Positions 1-12,800 of a DNA stretch of 64,000 nt are shown here, piece after piece. Origin of the DNA: Agelaius tricolor (Eukaryota > Chordata > Aves > Passeriformes > Icteridae). Below the pieces are notes generated by a model, which had not been told where the DNA came from, did no database searches, and was given only the letters and a program-made list of their open reading frames with translations. How positions within the stretch are numbered: the first letter of the stretch is position 1; every line of letters begins with the position of its first letter. The stretch spans positions 27,615,001 to 27,679,000 of the forward strand of contig JALJCS010000009.1 of the NCBI GenBank assembly GCA_023055355.1, given 5' to 3'. Made by a program: the position numbers and the translations under genes.

Positions 1-757
1 GACAGTACTTGGAAACAAAGATGTGGGGGAGAGTGTAGAGATTTTTGGATTGATGTCCCTTAGAATACAGAATATAGCTGTCAGTCAGTATAAGAGATTA
101 AATACCTCCTCTTCCATCCTTCTATTGTGTCTATTAACAATGTCAGCTATTTGGCATGCACATTCTATACCATGAAGTTTTTGTACTGTACCAAGCACAA
201 GAGGATCTTCTTCTTCTCACAGAGGTCTTCAAAAATTCAAACTTTGAGTTTTATGGAAGAGGCACATGTTTGAGTAACATTTTTTAACAGGAATTTTAAC
301 AGCTTCAATTTTTTGTGTATGATTAACATTAGGGAAAAAGGGAGTTGAGCAAGCAGAGGGAGAGATTAGCAATTCAATTGTGTTCTGACCCAGACTGAGG
401 AGCTGTTGAGATACCAGTTATCTAAGGAAGAAGTGGTCAAATCGTGTGCTCTGAGAGCAAAGGGAGAAGTTGATAAATAATAACTGCTGGTGGAACATTG
501 TAAGCTGACTTGGGTTAGAAAGCCAAGAAAATTAAAATGTTTAAACCTTGTTCTTATCAGAATAATGTGTTGCACAGGCATTCAAGAACAGCATGGAAAT
601 TGATGAGACACTGGGACAGTGAATATGTGACGGTGACAAAATTTCTCTTTGATGTGCTGGTTTTTTTTGTCTGAATATAAACCAAACATGCACACCAAAT
701 GCTCTAAGGGAAGTTGTGTTGGCTGTATCTCTCTAATATATTTTTTTTCCTTCCCAG
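1..757 (+). other. NME7: 3' end of an NME7 intron
   Basis: This non-coding stretch precedes the first exon in the window. It ends in a pyrimidine-rich tract and CCCAG acceptor at 741-757. No recognisable repeat or RNA gene was seen. The upstream NME7 exons with the DM10 domain are not in the window. Confidence 0.85.
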
Positions 758-868
758 AACGCTGGCTTTGATTAAACCTGATGGAATGCGTAAGATGGGA
801 CAATTATTTGATATCATTATTAATGCTGGATTGACAATAACTAAGGCCAAAATGATGCTGCTTTCAAG
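758..868 (+). CDS. NME7: NME7 exon: start of NDPK domain A
   Basis: The acceptor is TTCCCAG at 751-757 and the donor GTAAGG at 869. The first base completes a codon from the previous exon and the last two bases (AG) begin an Arg codon. It encodes residues 1-37 of the window protein, beginning [12 protein letters not shown]. The Lys of the KPD motif, which contacts nucleotide phosphate in NDP kinases, is retained. The segment forms the first beta strand and helix of the ferredoxin-like fold. Confidence 0.96.
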
Positions 869-3800
869 GTAAGGAATTCTTAAGGTTAGCTCTATTGTAT
901 CTAAATATTTTTGCAATTAAGAATATTCTCTAAAGCTATTCTGTGTTGTCCCATCTGTCAGATCCATTCCAGTGACTAAAAGAGGTAACTCATGAAGCTC
1001 ATCAGTTTCATTGTTCTGCAGGTTTCTGAAAGTATTTAGAGATTTAAGCTAAATATCAAAAAGTGCTGTGCAAATGAGTATGGGTGATGAAATACGTCAT
1101 GTCTGTATGAACCCAAGGTGGCTACCATAGCTTTAGCAATCCAGCAGTGTTTACTACTGACATGTCTGTATGTCCTCACCTCCAGGCTTCCTCATACAGG
1201 TGGTATTGCTCATTATAATACTGTTGTCTTTAAAGTATTTGGTTTCCTTGCTCTCAGTAAATCTGTTGTCTTAATTTTTGCTCTCAGATTTTTTGCTGGA
1301 AGTCCTAGGCAAAGCAAGTGATCTTCTGATGGTGCAGGGTTGGACAGGTTTTACTCATGCATCTTCCTAATACCTCAACCTTCAGTGTTCTCCACTTCTT
1401 AATGAGCCCCAAGATTTAAAAGGAAGGCATGCTTCAGAGGAATAAAGAACATAATTAATTTGCCTCAGAAGACTTTCCCAAAGTTGCTGCATTATTTTTC
1501 CATTGCTGCTTTACCAAACCTATTCGTATGCAACATGTTTTTTGAAAGAAAAGCTATTTATTTTACATAATACCATTTTAATGTATTCTTAGTATTTATG
1601 TGAGAGGTCAGCAACAATTTTTCCTTCACTTCAGAACCTTTTTGGCTTTCTGAAATACTGATAAAATCACTAACAGACTTCCTCCTCTGCATACACCTGC
1701 TGCAATATCTGATGGTAGTAGTTCCAGATCCTCCACCCAACAACTCCAATTCATGAGTTCAAACATGTTTCTAATGTTCCTTTGCAATTCATAATGTTCT
1801 TTCAAACTAGCTTTTTTTTTGCTTCCTCTCTCCTGCCACATGAGAGATTTGATCCTGAAGTGTTGTTTTGGGTGATGCTTTGTTCGAGTGTCTCTCTGAG
1901 AAGTCAAACTATTGAGCCAAGTCACGGGCATTAGAGTTGACTCACACTAAAGGGAAGAAATGGAGACTTGAACTTTTACTGCCTACTGCAAAATAAAAAT
2001 TTCTGGTTGTCTTGTATAATTGAAATTAATTATTAATAAGCACAAGAATGGGCTGCGATACTGAATGTGTTTAAATGTATCTTGAGTATTTTGTGGTTTC
2101 TCTGCATACCAACTACTCAATTTCTTGGGACTGTGCCATTTTAAAATGATAGAACTATGGCTTTTCCAAAGTCTTCTACCCTTATATTTCTGCAGGCTTG
2201 CTTGTTCAAATCATCATCATCATCTACTGCTTTCTTTAAAGGGATTATTGACAACAGTTGTCTGTCAATCACTGTTAAGTAGATTCATGCCTTCTGTAGA
2301 AGTTGTAGTGAAGATATGGAAGTGTGGGCAGGCACTTGCTTCTTCAGTCTCTTCCTTTAATACTGTGTCAGTTCAGTCTGTTACACATAGGTGAACACTG
2401 TTTTCCATTATTTGAAAACAGAGAACTAATAATGAAATTTAAAAGGAACTAAGTTATACAACACAACTGCACTTTGATATTTATTTCAGTGGGAATTGTT
2501 AACTGAATAGTAGAGCTCAATTTGTTTCAGAAACAGACTTCTCAAATACTTCTTTGCAATCAGAAATGGTGATACTTAATCTCTTCACATACCCTTTTCA
2601 TATTTGCTCTCCAAAATTCTTTGGTGAATTAATTTCAGAAGAAGGTTTTCTTGTGAAATTATGAATTGTAGGCAAACCTTTTGCCCAGCGTAGACTTGAA
2701 GCATGAGATTGCAAGAGTTCCGGTGTCTAGCATAATTTTTACATCATGCTTCTGCCTTTGTTTGAAAAGGAAGGAAAGTAAATATACTGTATGGTTGATA
2801 AAAATATTTTGGATTTTGAATGGCTCATACTTATACTGAACTAAAAGCAACAAACCAGGAATTACTCAGGTCATTTTGATAAAAAAGCTGGAGAAAAATG
2901 TGACTGTTCAGACATGGATAAATGTTAAGAAAATTAAATTCTTCTTATGTTCTTCTTGATGTTATTTCTTTCCTCTGGCAATATTTGGTTTAAGTCTGGA
3001 CTGCAAATTGGAGAGAGACATCAAAAGTTCAATTTCAGATGACAGAACTATGCCTTTCTTCATATTTGGAATCTGTTATTTGAAAAATATGCAGGCAATT
3101 TCTGTCAGTAAAGACAGCTGCTGAAAATGAGCAAACTCATGAAGACCAGAAAAATTTAGAAGACTGTGCTGCAGGTAAAAACAACTTTCCAATTTGGAAT
3201 CTCACCCTACAGCACTGCTTTACTATGAATTCTATACCCAGAGTAGAGGTCAGCAATTTTTCTTTCTTTCACTTGTCAGTCCTCTTGAAGAGCTTGTCCT
3301 TCTCTACAAATTCCAGCTTCAAAAAGTGGCACACACCAGATTTTGGAGCAAGCCAATACTGAGCCTGTGTTCTTAACAGGATTTCTGAAGCTGCAAAATA
3401 GCAGGTTTAGAGCTGAAAAACTCCATGGATTTTTCTAGCTGTTGCTGTGCAGAAAGAGCAGTTCAGTAAGCAAGAGTAAAAGGTGAGAAGCAGCTGGAGA
3501 AAAAGACAGGGAAGAGAGTAGAAAAGAGTAGGTTGGCTGGTGGCAGGGGCTGGTGGGGTCAAAAGCCACAAAACTGTGTGTCCATTGGTGGATGGATGGT
3601 AGCTCTGCACTGTAGTGGTCCCCAAAACCTTGTAGTTGGGTTGCTGAACCCAGTGCTGGTAGGATTGTGGCTGTGGCAATGGAGAGCTTGGGAAGGGCCA
3701 CCACCCTGTCTGAAAAGGACAACTTTTTACTTCTAGCTCCTGAGGAAAGCCTGAGTAACAGCTGTGCTGCAGACACACTGGGTATGCCTGGTAGCCTTTA

Positions 3801-6800
3801 TTTGCCTGGCAGCGTAAGGAGACCCCTTGTTGGTGATGGAGAGAGATGGGGAGACTGACTCAGTGATCAGAATCCGATTTTATTGTGGGATACAAATACT
3901 TATATATTATTTCAGGGAGACCTGTAATGTGTACTACAATGATTAGATTAAAATCACATACACAAACTTATGCATATAACAACATGTCTTGCTTGCAGAG
4001 TTTAATGGGATTTTCTTTTTCTGGTAAACCCGTTTGATTTATTCTTCTTGCAATCTAGGTCTAATTTTCAAAGTTCTGTTTGCTTTTGCCAAGGCATCCT
4101 GTTATCAAATCTCTTATGTTAACCAGGCCAAAGTCCATCATCTGTCTTGTGTCCCCCAGCATTCCAATAACCCCTCACTGCTGAAGCCCCATTGCTTTGG
4201 AAGAAAGGAGTGTGTAGTCACTGCTGTGTTCCCTGAGGAGACTGCAAGGCCAAATTGAATTTTGAAGCGTGAAAGTGTGGGAGAAATCCAGTTTTAATAT
4301 GGAGGCTATTGTGCTGCCTATTCAACTTGTAAGATTTGAGGACACTGAGTGGAAACCAGGTTATGCAGAATTTTGTTATGCACCAGTTTAATCAAAGACT
4401 AGCCCTGATAAAGAAGTGTTCCAGTGGAGCAGATAAATTGCTTAATGCTTTAAAACCAAACTTCATTTAGCAGTATTCCCCCTCAAACTGATGAATGATG
4501 AAAGCAACATAACAGCAAATGACTTGTAAGAAGGTGACTCTGCTGCATTTATTTCTCAGCTTGAGAATGTGGGGATGATCAATGACCATGAAATGGGCTT
4601 TAGTAATTCCTTCTCAGAGCAGGAGCATGAGGAGTAGTCAGCTGTACTGGTAGCCACACAAAATATGAAATTTAAATGTAGTTTCTGTTATTGGACATGA
4701 ACACCCAACAAGTTGTCCAGCTTAGGAAGACATTGCCTGTAGAAAAATGTTTATGGATGGTATTTGAATGAATGATAATTGTGGTTTTCAGGGGGGTTTT
4801 ATGTATGTATGTATGTATGTATGTATGTGTGTATATATATAGCTATATCTCTGTCTTTTTACTTTTTCAGAAAAGAAGCAGCTGATTTCTATGCTGATTA
4901 TCGAGCAAAACCTTTTTATCAGTAGGTATATCAATTTCAGCTTGACGTGTATTAAGCTTATTTATTGAACACACAAAATTCATTTACCATTTTTGATGCC
5001 ATGGGACCATGGGAGAGAGAATCAGAGCTTGTCTTACTTGAGTGGAGCCCTTTGCAAAGCATGCACCTTTTCTTCTTCCTCTAGGGAGAGATCCTTATTT
5101 CAGCTATTTATGGTTTTAACTCACTTTTTACAACCCGGTGGTATCAGGGGAATGTCTTTTGTCCCTCAGAAGTGAAAATGCTCCTAGCAGGGCAAAACTT
5201 CAAAGCCAAGAGAAGGGCTATCTTCAGGATCAGGGTGGAGCTTGCAGATGAGATTAGGGGGAACACTTAGTTGTAAGAATTGATTTGGTAACAAGTATCC
5301 CAAATAATAAGTAACTGAAAGGATAGTTCATAGGGTAGTTTTTAAGGGTAGTTTTTACTGTACTGCTACCCTTGGACAAATGTCAAACTTGTATGATGTT
5401 AGACTGCTCCACCTGATGTGAGAAACCTTAGTCTTTCAATAACTGACCAGATGGATGCTTATGACCCAGAGATTGAATCGTTTCTACTTTTCCTGAAAGT
5501 GCCAGCAACTTTCTTTTCCTCCCTCTCCACTTTGCATTCCGCCTCTTCTAGGGATTCGAAGGTGCCTTGTGTTTTTCAGCCATATTGGTGCGTGTGTTTG
5601 CACTGATGTGGTTGAAAGACCTGGTTTCAGTACTGACCCGAAGTGCTTGAGAACTAGCATTGCCAGATGCTCTCCAGTAACAGCAGCTGATTTGTTGTGG
5701 GTCCAAACTCAAGCCCTTCAGACAGACGTGGCCCCAGGCTATGTCTGACCATGTTGGAGGTCAGAGAATGCATGATTTGGAATTGCCTTTTCTTTGCTGA
5801 GTAAGCCTGCTTGAATATGTTGATAAATAATCAAGAATTTGCCTGAAGTCTTATTTCACAGATGTCTATCTATACTAATGGTAATTGTCTGAGGAACTGT
5901 AGCCTTTGTCCTCTGTGATGTGCCTGTCTCCCATCCTAGTCCTATTGGCTACATCTTCTGTACAGGATTTTTCTTTAAATTAGAAATAAATAGCTCTAGA
6001 GCATTCCAAATCAAATAGAAACAAGAAACTTCAAGGCAGTGAAGTGTGAAATATATGACTCATTTATATTTGATGTTGTATCTTGTCTTTAAATTCAGAT
6101 TTCATTTGCAAGTTTACTAGTCAATGCAAGTCTAGTGAATAGTAAGGAAAAATAACAATCCTATAGATTGGAAAATAATGGCTTTCATATTAAAGAAATT
6201 TAAAAAAAAAATTCAAGGATTAGTCTGCACAGTAAATAGTGTTGTAGAAATTGCTTTTTTCTTGGATGTATGTATGTGTACTGTTTCAATGTCCTAAACA
6301 AGCAGACTCTGACCAGCAGAACCTGATATCCATTCGCTTTTTATTGTGTTGTTTCTTTATGTATTTTTTCATAGTTTTAACATTGTTTCTTTTTCAAAAA
6401 ACTACTGGGATTTCGCTTCTCTTCTTGACCAGTGATCATTAGGAAGAAGGTAGTTGGAGAAGCATGCACATCCACAGTTATAATTGTGTAAAGCTCTTCT
6501 TTTAAACAAAATAGTAAAAAACTCAGGGCCAATGTTCTCCTTTGTTGGTTCTGTCCAGACTAAACAATGAAAAGACAGGCTTATTGGTATGCATGTTTTG
6601 TGAAGATACTCAATTATAGTTATTGGTGTTTTGTTTAGTTTTTAAATTGAATGTTTGGGTTACCAATTTTGGATGGTTGTTTTCTATTGTGAGATGCTCA
6701 AGACAGGAGGCAGGCTGCTCCTGACAACAACTTCTCCTTATTTGGATTCATCCCATTAAAATCACTTGAGTTATGCCAAGATGTAATAGCTCACTTTGTG

Positions 6801-9800
6801 AGTAAGTCCCTTATCCCATGCAAATTTTCAACTCCTTCCCTTCTCTCCCACTTTGGACGCTGGCTGGGCAAAATCCATGGGATACATCTGTGGGGCAGTG
6901 GAGAATTCAGTTTGAAAGCAGTGCTGATGTTCTGTCAGTGGGGTACACATCTAGGTCATGTATGAGAGCCTTGAAATGCTGTTGTGCAGAAGAGGAAAGC
7001 TTAGGAATCATTCCTGTTAGTCAAGTGGTTACCAGAGTCTCTCCTTCACTCTTACCAGGACATCAGTACTGATCCTTTAAAAATTCTTTTGAAATCTAAG
7101 ACTCTACAGAGTAGCTTGAGTGAGTTTGGGTTAGCTACATGCTGGTTTTTTTTCTACAACCATAATAAGGGAATGTCTGCACATGACCTAATCTGACCTG
7201 TTCCTCAAAGTAGAGTCAACTTCAAAGTTAGATCAGGTTGCTCCAGATCTTGCCAGTTTGAGTTCTGAGCATCTCCACTGGGTCATGTTTTTGTTGGTTT
7301 TAATTTGTAGTGTGAATCACCATGTGCTGTTTCCCTTTTGTAGTGAGCTTCTCCAGTTAATAATGAGTGGCCCCCTCCTTGCTATGGAGCTCTTAGGAGA
7401 TGATGCAGTGAGTAAGTGGAGAGCAATAGTGGGGCCAGCAAACCCTACAACGACTGAGAGTGATACACTGGACAGCATCTCAGAGAGCTTTGGACATTGT
7501 GGCCTCAGAGATGCAGCTTATGGCCCAGATTCAGTTGCTTCAGCTGCTAAAGTAAGTTTTTGACTTTCTTGACTGAGGTTTATTTTTACTTTTATCTGCT
7601 AACAACCGGATTAGGAATTTCTCATTTTGTTTCTACACTTGAGTTCAGAACTAGTTTACATATTCTTCATGTGCTCCTTTTTAGCATGGAAAAATAAACT
7701 GTCTGAAAAGAGAAGTCTTGTTTATCACAAAGGTGAATCTTGGGTGCTTTGATCAGGAGAGCATGCCTGGTCATTTTTAATGTCTCCTGTACATCACAAA
7801 CAGTGATGTATTGCATAGTCTGTGTAATCTACCTATAGTCTACCAATGTTGGTCATAAAAAGAAAGGGACTAAATGATTAAATCTTTCTGTGCCCTCTTG
7901 TGTTTCACACATCTGTTCTCCTTCACAGTTCTCACTAGTGCTCTGCCTGCAACCTACTTTGCTGTTATTGTTCAGAATGAAAAGTTAAAAACCAGGCCAC
8001 TTTGTAGTGCTTTGTGCTTTGAGAGGTAACACAGTGGACATGACTTTGAGGAGTTTGGTTCCATTTTGCTTTGTTGGCCGTGTTTCTTTTCTCAATGCTA
8101 AGAAAAAGCCCTGGGACTGGATAATAGATATTACCATTTCTGTAGAATTAAGGTGACTTCTGTGTGCATTGTTGTGGGATAGATATGCTAATAAATGATA
8201 GCAAGAATAATGTTTATCTCATGGTTGATTGATGTATCGCTGTGGTGTCTCAGCTGTAAACCACTTTAGCTGGGGAAAGATACCAATTGTTGTTTCCTTG
8301 ATTCTAGTCTTCTCTCTTTAAATTGGAACAGCTGCAGTAGCACAGCTGGAGAGAGACCTCTGGTTAAATAGTTAGATGTCTTCAAATATAAGGGTGAAAG
8401 TTTCTCTTTTTTCCTGTGTACTACCATGATAACTGCACCAGCTTCTGAACTGAGAGTGTAGGAAAGAGTATCTATTAGCATAAATTCTTGGTTAGAAGCA
8501 TAAGTGTGTGCTTAGGTTTTAGTTTGTTATTCTTGCTGCATTTCATTATTTTTGAAATGATGTCCAAAGGCCCCGGTCATCTGCAGCATTTTTATGACAC
8601 TGATATTATTTTGCTGAACATCTGCAGGTGTGTGCATCTTTGTGGAGTTAATGATACCCATCTTTAATAAATCAAACAACATTTTGAATTTAGTGTCCCT
8701 GTGCCTTTATTAATTTAATAGGCCTAGTATTATATGGCTGTATAGCAGTTGCTATGGAAACTAGTTGGCTGTGACTGCAGAAGATTTGCTGAAAAGAAGG
8801 AAATATAAGATAAAGGGACCTAAATTAACTCTCCTGACAGAAAACTGAAGTCTCAACCACATTTAATGAATGTACCGTAAGATGAACACTTAGAGTGGAA
8901 AGCTGCATTGTTCTTTTGATGGCTAAATAACAAGTGAAAGTATGTCTCTGATACATTCTAAGCTGCTGTCTCTCTGCAGGCCAAATTTTGTAATTTCTTT
9001 AGATCAGGAATAAAGGGTAAGGAAAATAATTTTATTTTTAAGGTTCAACAAGATTATAGTTTGGCCTTTCATTATCCAAGTCCTTTAGCATTATTGAGTT
9101 AATTTCCTTTTCTGAATTTTAATGGATAAAACTAAGTGTTAACTATTACACATATTTTACTGCCCTTTTCTGGCTGCTTTTAGAGTAAATAGCAATTAAT
9201 AGAGTGGGACAAGTTCCTTGAATCATGCAGCATTTTATCAGTAGAAGGATGTAAGGAACGAACCCTATTGTCTCAGGTGCACCCACTTAAAATGTGGATT
9301 ATTTGCCACCAGAAAAACAAAGGCGCTTTTTCTATCTGTTGAAAGATACATTGTCCAGGATCCACTGTCCAAGATTCAAGCCAGACAAGTTTGAATTGTG
9401 TAATTCTTCAAGAAGGGATTACAGAAATGGTTGAAGTGCCATGAGTTTAATGTGAGTCTATTCCATTTAAGTTGAGGTAGTAAATTAAGGGAGACAATTC
9501 CAGGAAATGGCCTTTAGCATTGCTACTGTTATACAGGAAAAAATCAAATACATTTGGTAGTAGTATTTCTTGGATGAAACATTTTCTCTTAAATAGAAAT
9601 GTATCAATTCTCTTACTGAATTTGACCGATAGGTATGAAATGGAACCTGTGTTTTGTGCATTTGTTGATTGGCAGATTGTGTAACATATGTAAATAAATG
9701 GTATGGAAAAAGCGTGAAGCTGGCAGTGAACAGTGAAAAAATATCGCTGAGGAAAGAAACCTGAGTGCCAAGTTCATCCCAGTATGGTCTAAGACACAAG

Positions 9801-12800
9801 GTATCTGATGCCTAAAAAGTGATGGTGGGAAGAAAGAAATTGAAGGCAAAAAGGTTTCTTTGATTTTTCTGAGAAATCAAAGCAATTGGGTTCATCAGTT
9901 TCAATTCAGTAAGACTGAACTAATTAATATAATTAATATAATTATAAAAAATTATAGGGGCAATAAGGCATGAGAAGTGACTCAGCAATTTTAGACAAGG
10001 TTTAATTGTTTAAGATGAAAGGAAGAAAATGTAAACAATTTGGAAGGAGGTCAGTTTTGTATATGGAAAGAAAACATACTGAGAAATGGATAATAGTTGT
10101 ATTTTTGCTTATGTAGTGGAAAAGATGATTTAAAAAATAGGAAAAATAAAATATGTGTGTAAGGGAGTGGATTTGGAAAGATACTGAGGAAAGAGAGAGA
10201 GTATTAGTAAAGCTGGGAACACCTCTACAAAATTATTGTTGCATCAGCATTTTGAGTGCTCTGAGTATGAACAGATTGCATTGCAGAACTGAAGAAATAC
10301 TCCAGTCAAGAAATACTCCAGTCCTGTTTTTGTGATTGTAGCAATGATGCCAGAGAGGAAAAGATACATTTGAGATAATGCTTCAGGAAAGAAGTATTTG
10401 TAGGAAAAAAAAATATGCACTAAAGGTTTATCTTCTGTGATTATGGATACTTCAGATGTTGTTACTCATGATAAAAGCTGATGTGTGCAGCTAGATCAAT
10501 CTAAAATGTGTTTAATTACAATTATTTTCAGGAGCTGGAGTTGTTCTTTCCCTCCAGTGGAGGTTGTGGACCAGTCAGCAGTGCCAAATTCACAAACTGT
10601 ACTTGTTGCATTATTAAGCCTCATGCTGTTAATGAAGGTAAGCAATGCAGATAGCAGAGGAGAAAGCAGTATGTGTCTATTGTATCCATGACCATTCTTG
10701 TGCTCTCTTTTTGGGAGAATGAGACTGTGTGAGCAAAGGGTGTAATTCACGTGCAAAAGCTTGCAGATACATTGTCTTTCATTTAGTATTTCTGCAGTTC
10801 ATTTCCATGAAGAGTGAGTGGGTCATGTGCTTTCCATGCAGATACCTGTTCACTTCAGAATAAGAAGGGAGAGGTAAAAAAGATTAAAGCCTATGTGAGG
10901 TGTGACATATCTTATTGTGACAGCTTCCCATGTCCTTGCTTCTGTCTGCCCAGCACAGTCACCTGCTGGAGATTAGCATCCTCCCAAGAAAGTGAAAGCA
11001 GGACACCTGGCCATGATCCACAGCCCTCTGCTCAGGCAGTAGCACATCAGATCCAAATGACTCACAAAGGGAGATTTGTGGTGTTATGAATCTCTTTCTA
11101 CTGAATGCAGTTGGGATGGAAAGTAGGAAAGGCTTGTTTATGAAAGTGAGCCAAAGACCTAAGGCATTTGGTGGATTCTGTGATGCTTTCTGTGCTGGAG
11201 ATTGCCCTGGGAGTTTGCCATATGAGTATTGGGAATGTTTAATGTTCTGCTGTTACCATGCAAAAATAACCTCGCTTGTGTGTCCTGTACTTAGATCCAG
11301 GAGCATGTGTGGAGCAGTGAGTGCAGTAAAATATTTTGACTCAGGCACTGAAACAGTATTTTTGAATGCAGAATAAATATCGCCATGTGAGAGCATAAAG
11401 TTTTTTCTTAGTAAGATGCAGAGCACACTGCAACAGTCTAATCACTTCTTTGTGGTTAGCTTAAATGGAAAGAGCAGAAGTGGCTGGAGCAGTTTCCAGG
11501 CCTTTCACACCTCAGGTGGGATGTCTAGAGAGCTTGCTGAAATTAAAAAAGGCTTTCACAAGAAGGAGTTTTGTAGTTGCTACTGATAATGTGCCTGTTA
11601 TCTCTTCCAGGCCTTGCATGGTATCTGCTGCTGATAAGTCTGCCATGCAGCAAAGACACAGCAATGTTGCTTTTACAGAAATATGGGCAGCAGCTGGGAC
11701 TATGATTTTACCCAGCTACATGTTTGCAGAGGACAAACTTTTCTGTGGCAGGATTGTTAGAGTCCTTCATTTGACTGTAAAAATGGCAAAGTGGATGGCT
11801 TGGACTATTTTTTTTTTAGACGTAAGATAAAATTTCTATTACATATAAAGGTTCAGACTCAGGTTTTCTCTTCCTATTTTTAATCTTACTCATCTCTGTA
11901 GATTTCAGTGTGATGTCTGTTCCTTTTTTTTTCTGGAACTTCTCTGAATTTTTCTGAGTTGCCAGAAGACAAATTGTGACCCTATTTGCACATCCCTCTG
12001 GGTGTATGAGTGCCTGTAGGAGGGTGAGGGTGGTGAGGAGAGGAGGTATGAATGTATGTAAACAAAAAATGTGTGTGCACATCCAGCTTTGTAGAGTGAG
12101 TGCTGTTCTTAATGTACCCTATACAGTCCTTTTTCTCACAGCACAGAGGGCTGGAAAGTCAGAGGACAGCTGCCAAAAAGCAACTAAAATTTGAAAGACA
12201 AAAAGTGTACCTTGTGAGAGCATTCTCCCTCCATACAGCTGTAATTACTACCCTCAAAAACAAAGAGATCAGAATTGACTTCTCTAAGTCAATAGACTGT
12301 TTTAACACTCTGTTGTGGTTTAACCACAGCTGGCCACCAAACCCCACACAACCGCCCGCTCACTTCTCTGGGATCTGGGAGAGAATTGGAGGAGTAAAAG
12401 TGAGGAAACTCATGGGTTAAGATAAGGACAGTTTAATGGGTAAAGCAAAAGCTGCATACATAGTCAGGTAAGTAGAAACACAGCAGCTGGAGAGGAAAGG
12501 AAATCCTGTGTGGCCTTCAGGGGGAAAGGGTGTTTGGCAAAGCCAGAGGCATGGAAGGAAAATCACGTGAGTCAAAGCATCAGAGCATCTTCTGCGTTGG
12601 AATTTTGATTTGTGCTCTATAAATTTTCAGTATTGATATCTAAAAATAAACCTTTTTGCAATTTCCTATGCACTGCTGAGGCTTTGAACTTGGCTATCTA
12701 ATTACCATGAATATAAGCTACTCATTACGTATTTACAATTACATAAAGTTTCACTTATGTACTTCAGTTTATATGGAGATCTAGTCTTTATTTCTGTAGA

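Larger units (their letters stand above)
869..4870 (+). other. NME7: NME7 intron, about 4.0 kb
   Basis: GT-AG intron. It holds a possible minus-strand LTR-like patch near 3765-3930 and a TATG-type microsatellite at 4800-4826 shortly before the acceptor at 4869-4870. A CATCATCAT triplet run sits at about 2211-2222. No coding exon or RNA gene was recognised. Confidence 0.85.
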
